Assembly (NCBI GenBank): GCA_025529335.1
Contig: JAMYHX010000189.1
Span: forward strand, 1 to 64,000
Reading direction: 5' to 3'
Length of the DNA stretch: 64,000 nucleotides
DNA from: Rhizopus sp. PT2906
Lineage: Eukaryota; Mucoromycota; Mucoromycetes; Mucorales; Rhizopodaceae
Below, in pieces: positions 60,477 to 64,000 of this stretch (position 1 is its first letter; each line of letters starts with the position of its first letter). Made by a program: the position numbers and the translations under genes. The notes under the pieces are model-generated. The model had not been told where the DNA came from. It did no database searches and worked only from the letters and a program-made list of their open reading frames with translations.

Positions 60477-60699
60477 TTTTATTAAATAAAAGTAAGAAAG
60501 AAAGAAAAAAAAAAAGTACTTGTGTGTGTGCGTGTTTGCGTGCATGGTGTTTGTCGTTCCTAATACAATCTCAGTTAGCTCCACTCCGACGTCTAATGTG
60601 ATAGATACTGTCACGCTTTAATTGCATATAAAGTTAAGGTTTTGTCTTCAAACTAACAATGTAGGCTAACTATTTGAATAATATCAACCAAGAGGAATA

Positions 60700-61150
60700 A
60701 CAGGCTTTTACCAGAGAAGAAGTCGAGAACTTGAAAGAACAAGAGGAAAAGTACCAATGATCTCCTTTTGGCAATTTTCCAAGCCTTGAGTGAAACAAGC
60801 TTAATTCAAGAGCTACAAACCTTCCAATCATAAAATACAGTCATGAGGATTAAGTCTGAACAGGTCAATAAGGAATTCGTATCAGGTCTCAAAAACTGAA
60901 AACCGGACATACATCAAATTGTCACTGCCATACATAAACTTATAGAAGCGACGAGCTTGCAAGTTCAAGCAAGTATATAAATATACTTGCAACTTCAGTA
61001 CCTCAGTACATCCACAGATCAAGGCTACCAACATAATTGAACAAGCAGAACGATTTGTAGCTTTTGGATTTGGGTCAACAAAGTTTCAGGATCAAGAAGC
61101 GCAAAAAGTTGGCCCTCAAACTGCTATAAAGTACTAAACATTTGACAACA
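60700..61150 (+). pseudogene. probable DIRS gag-like relic
   Basis: FTREEVENLKEQEEKYQ at about 60707 parallels FFTREQVEQTIEELVNK of the gag ORF at 43.7 kb, and ERFVAFGFGSTKFQDQEAQK near 61050 parallels its later region by general pattern. Between them the frame is broken repeatedly. The following 107-codon frame (61158-61481) may be its Asn/Thr-rich continuation. Weak but consistent. Confidence 0.35.
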
Positions 61151-61157
61151 ATGAATC

Positions 61158-61992
61158 ATGAGTGTTCAACCAAAAACTCCTTCAACATCAGTTTTGTTGG
61201 CAACATTCACAAAACTAGATTTGAACAACAAGTCTTCCAACAGGCTACTTAACAAGGAGACTTCAATCATGATTTTTTCCTCAACAATAACACCGAATAA
61301 TTTAGCGTACGATAACCGAACGACAACAAAAACGGCCATCTCAGTATCAGTTGCCCAAACAACAAAGGCTTCACCTGTGCAACATGTACTCTTTCCGGTA
61401 AATGCTACGGGCGCTTCCTTGGGGGGGGGTGCTACCTGTATCGACACTTCACAACTTTGCACTACCAAAGTCTCTGCCTAAGCTGTCCAGTTCACTCTCC
61501 CTGATATAAAATACGACGTCATCATAATTATGCGTGCTCTTGCATCTTTATTGATCAATTGACAACATAAAATTAGAATAAAAAATAACAAAGTTTCTTT
61601 TTTTCTTCTTGAAAAGAAACAAAACAAGTCCGTAACTTTATAAAGAAAGGTTGCACTACCCCAGCATTCGAGTGAGAAGGCGTTGGCCAAAGTGTAAGAG
61701 GCAGTAGGAGGCAATCTTTAAGAGATTTATATACTTGTTCTTCCATCCCTTCGTCCATAACGAAAGGAACATCTATGATTAAGACAAGTCATCCTATAGT
61801 TTTATCAAGATGACAATATTTACCAGCTGCACTATATACTTGCCTTATGATCCCAAAAAGCAAAGAAGTTTATGAATGTAAATTATTAACCAACAGAGAC
61901 ATACTCTCAGTAGTTTGGAAATGTACACTGCCCTGACACAAGTGTCTGCCGTTTTTTAAAAGTCAGTTTTTTTTTGTTGTAATTAAAGACTA
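61158..61992. other. repeat-derived spacer
   Basis: Holds a 107-codon + frame without recognisable domains, which I read as an element relic, not a gene. The rest is AT-rich sequence up to the Tc1-like terminus. Confidence 0.35.
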
Positions 61993-62330
61993 TACAGTTA
62001 AGAAAGTGGCCCTTTTGTAGCTTTGTTACAGTTATAAACAAAATGATGGAGAAAGGTCAGCAACATTAGAATATAGAAAAAAAAAGGAGAGCTGTGAGGC
62101 AAGTTTTGGATTTTTTTTTTATTGAACTAATATTTGGTGGATCCACCACGAGCTTGCCGATTTCAAAGCTCGACTCATCTGTCCAGTGCTCATGGTTTTT
62201 AGCAAAGATATACCTTGCCTTTTGCTGCTTTTCGTTAAGAATGGCTTCTTGGCTGCCATACGAGAAACTTTGTCAAGTTTTTTTTTTGAGTTCTTTGCGT
62301 ATGGTGTCTTCACAAGCCTTGAATCGTGTT
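61993..62330 (-). mobile_element. Tc1/mariner transposase fragment with one terminus
   Basis: On the minus strand, frame-shifted text reads VSRMAAKKPFLTK and then RYIFAKNHEHWTDES, a pattern typical of Tc1-like transposases just before the second catalytic Asp region. About 120 nt past its end lies TACAGTTAAGAAAGTGGCCC at 61993, a plausible TA-flanked Tc1 terminus. The catalytic core is missing. The upstream side fuses to tyrosine recombinase sequence. Confidence 0.55.
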
Positions 62331-63011
62331 GTGTCAATTCCTGCCGCCTTCATAATTTCTTCCAGCCATACGCTAACAGCCTTGGGTCTAATTGATCTTG
62401 CCCCGTACTTGTCGTGTGCGATGTGAGCCCCCCAAAAAAAAGAGTGTGATCGTCGTCTAAATTATGGCGTATGTGGGATGTCTGCTGGATGAACGCATGC
62501 AGAGCTTGTACAGGGCAGACTTTCTACTTTACCGTTACTCCGATCTTGCTTGCTTTCGGTTGGTGTGCAATCAATATGGTACCAATTATATCGCTTTCGA
62601 ATTCTACAAAGTTGACATGGAGTTTTCACAAATCCGACCTCGGCCGCCACATGGTTGCAATTGTTAAAAGTACTAGTGTCTTCTTCTGTAGTTTGTCTAA
62701 GGACAAGTCCTTGGAAGCACCGCAATCTTCCACTAGAGCCAATAGGGAATCGATATCAAGGCGTGGTTACTCAAGTTCGGCTCTTGAGCATGTACGACTC
62801 GATACACCGAGACGATCGCCGAGCGGGGGCTTGGAGACACCAGATATTCCGCCACTAAGGATGAATCGTGGTGGAGAGGATCCCTCTTTGAGTTTTTGGA
62901 TAGGCACCACGCAGTCCAGTTCGTCCAATGTCCATTGTAATTTTCCAATGTTGATTTTCGAGTAAATTCGTAAAGAATGGATCTCCATTCATTTGACGTC
63001 ATTAAATGCAT
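62331..63011 (-). pseudogene. DIRS-type tyrosine recombinase relic
   Basis: Minus-strand blocks: RKSTLENYNGHWTNWTAWC (core-binding domain), then LVLLTIATMWRPRSDL with the box I Arg, then FESDIIGTILIAHQPKASKI, CPVQALHAFIQQTSH and KAVSVWLEEIMKAAGIDTTR. After RFKA the expected box II (HSxRxA) is replaced by Tc1-like text. Multiple frame changes and stops show it is dead. The MWRPRSDL box distinguishes it from the recombinase at 20 kb (FFRPSDV). Confidence 0.65.
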
Positions 63012-63291
63012 AACACATGCTGGTCAAACGGAATGTATCTCAATGTGATTGTGGCGGCCTGCTGACTCTATAATGCAGTTATCGCTATTACTTGGTCTTA
63101 GCCTCTTTGACATTGGTGGGGATTGTATGTGTTTGCCCAAATACTGTCGAAGCATTTGACACGTAGAAAATGTTTATTTTTCACATTGAAACATGTATGA
63201 ACAAATAGTAATGAGCTTTTTTTTTCTTCATTGTACAAATTATTACAAGCAAGTGAAGAAAAAAAAAAACAGTATATGTGACTAATGTTAT

Positions 63292-63975
63292 TTAATGATA
63301 ATTTGACACTTTATAAGGTGGTATTGCAGGAGCAACAAAGGAAGAGCATTTTTTAACAGAAGGTTGCTTTGTTAGATTTAGTTTATGTAATAGTTCAGCC
63401 AAACTGATATCTTCATCTTCCTCTTCTTCTTTTGCATAATTTAGATAATTTGACTGGGATTGAATTATAAGTTTTTTTCCACTTTCAAAGTTGTAATATT
63501 TTACTTTTTCAACAAAGACTGCGTTATTATTATTATTATTATCAAATGAAGACAAGTGTTCACTCTTTTCCTGTTGAAAGTAGTTGAATAGGTTATTACT
63601 CATCCAGAGGCCAGCATCATCCAATCCTTTTTTCTTTAATATCAGGTTAGCCTCTGTGACTAAAGGCATTTCCTTTGGCATAATCTTTGCTCGTCTCGTA
63701 CTCGGTCTTTTGATCACTTTCTTGTTGGGTCGCCTATGACTGATACTTGTCATGTCTGTAAATATACTCAAATTATCATCTTCAGGCATAGGTTCGATAG
63801 GTGGTGGTGCGGCCGTCTTTTTGATATTTGGATCTTGTGCCATCAGTTCAGCTAATGACCTTCGCCATTCTTCAATCACTTGAATTTTTTCTTTAGACAG
63901 CATTGGTTTTAGCATAGGTTGTATTTTTGGCTCTTGCTGTTGTTGTTGTTGTTGTTGTTGAGTGAATGTCCACAT
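63292..63975 (-). CDS. hypothetical protein, low-complexity, single exon
   Basis: A 227-codon frame beginning MWTFTQQQQQQQQQEPKIQP. I do not recognise it. Visible parts are an N-terminal Gln run, a helix KIQVIEEWRRSLAELMAQDP, a basic segment RRPNKKVIKRPSTRRAKIMP that could be a nuclear signal, an Asn run near residue 150, an acidic stretch EEEEDEDISLAELLHKLNLT, and a conserved-looking C-terminus SSFVAPAIPPYKVSNYH. No membrane segment or signal peptide. The 5' end lies only 25 nt inside the window, so the promoter is not visible, and an upstream exon cannot be excluded. Codon use matches neighbouring genes. Confidence 0.7.
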   Translation of the reverse strand: MWTFTQQQQQQQQQEPKIQPMLKPMLSKEKIQVIEEWRRSLAELMAQDPNIKKTAAPPPIEPMPEDDNLSIFTDMTSISHRRPNKKVIKRPSTRRAKIMPKEMPLVTEANLILKKKGLDDAGLWMSNNLFNYFQQEKSEHLSSFDNNNNNNAVFVEKVKYYNFESGKKLIIQSQSNYLNYAKEEEEDEDISLAELLHKLNLTKQPSVKKCSSFVAPAIPPYKVSNYH

Positions 63976-64000
63976 TTTGGTTAATACAAATAACCATCTT

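Overview
The window is fungal nuclear DNA, most probably from an early-diverging filamentous fungus of the Mucoromycota (Mucorales-like). The evidence is AT-rich spacers with long poly-A/T runs, genes packed 90-150 bp apart, and many 45-80 nt GT-AG introns with tiny exons. The mobile-element fossils also fit: DIRS-type gag/RT/tyrosine recombinase, a zinc-knuckle LINE ORF1, Tc1 and a Fanzor-like ORF. I see no tRNA, rRNA, CRISPR array or prokaryotic signal. Exon boundaries were worked out by hand from splice sites and checked so that every spliced gene stays in frame.

Layout. 0-3.5 kb: a decayed Set9-like (H4K20-type) SET gene, then a small terminal-inverted-repeat element. 3.5-18.4 kb: housekeeping genes: a polyQ coiled-coil protein, a membrane-anchored protein disulfide isomerase, 6-phosphogluconate dehydrogenase, a HEATR6-type HEAT protein, a peroxisomal ABCD transporter, a hypothetical protein and a class III aminotransferase. 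18.4-24 kb: a gene-poor island of mobile DNA. 24-40.5 kb: a C2H2 factor, a Cdc20-type APC/C activator, an AFG2-like double AAA ATPase, a DUF262 protein, a SulP/STAS sulfate transporter, a syntaxin and a ZNF277-like zinc-finger protein. 40.5-45.1 kb: an antisense DIRS-like element (gag and RT) next to a LINE ORF1 relic, plus a broken Mucorales-type ORF. 45.5-60.5 kb: HAP5, a CreA/Mig1-like repressor, a hypothetical gene, thiamine pyrophosphokinase, KTI12, a 2-Cys peroxiredoxin, TOM5, an HMMR-like coiled-coil protein and RGP1. 60.6-63 kb: more DIRS and Tc1 fossils. The last gene is hypothetical.

The genes do not form one pathway. Recurring themes are peroxide and redox handling (peroxiredoxin, PDI, NADPH-producing 6PGDH), membrane traffic (syntaxin, RGP1) and regulation of carbon use or growth (CreA-like, HAP5, Cdc20). 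Two gene pairs converge with stop codons only 3 and 5 nt apart.

The best candidate for something undescribed is a 2.5 kb element at about 19398-21926. Its ends are imperfect inverted repeats (ACTTTAA...TTAAAGT), each leading inward into an array of a YGTCYRAA motif repeated about every 22 nt. Between the ends lie a degenerate tyrosine recombinase and a degenerate Fanzor/TnpB-like C-terminus, both on the + strand. A third array with six units at exactly 22 nt spacing lies at 37294-37411, and a lone end-like unit lies at 28344-28360. Whether the two ORFs and the two arrays belong to one element is inference; finding intact copies elsewhere in the genome would decide it.
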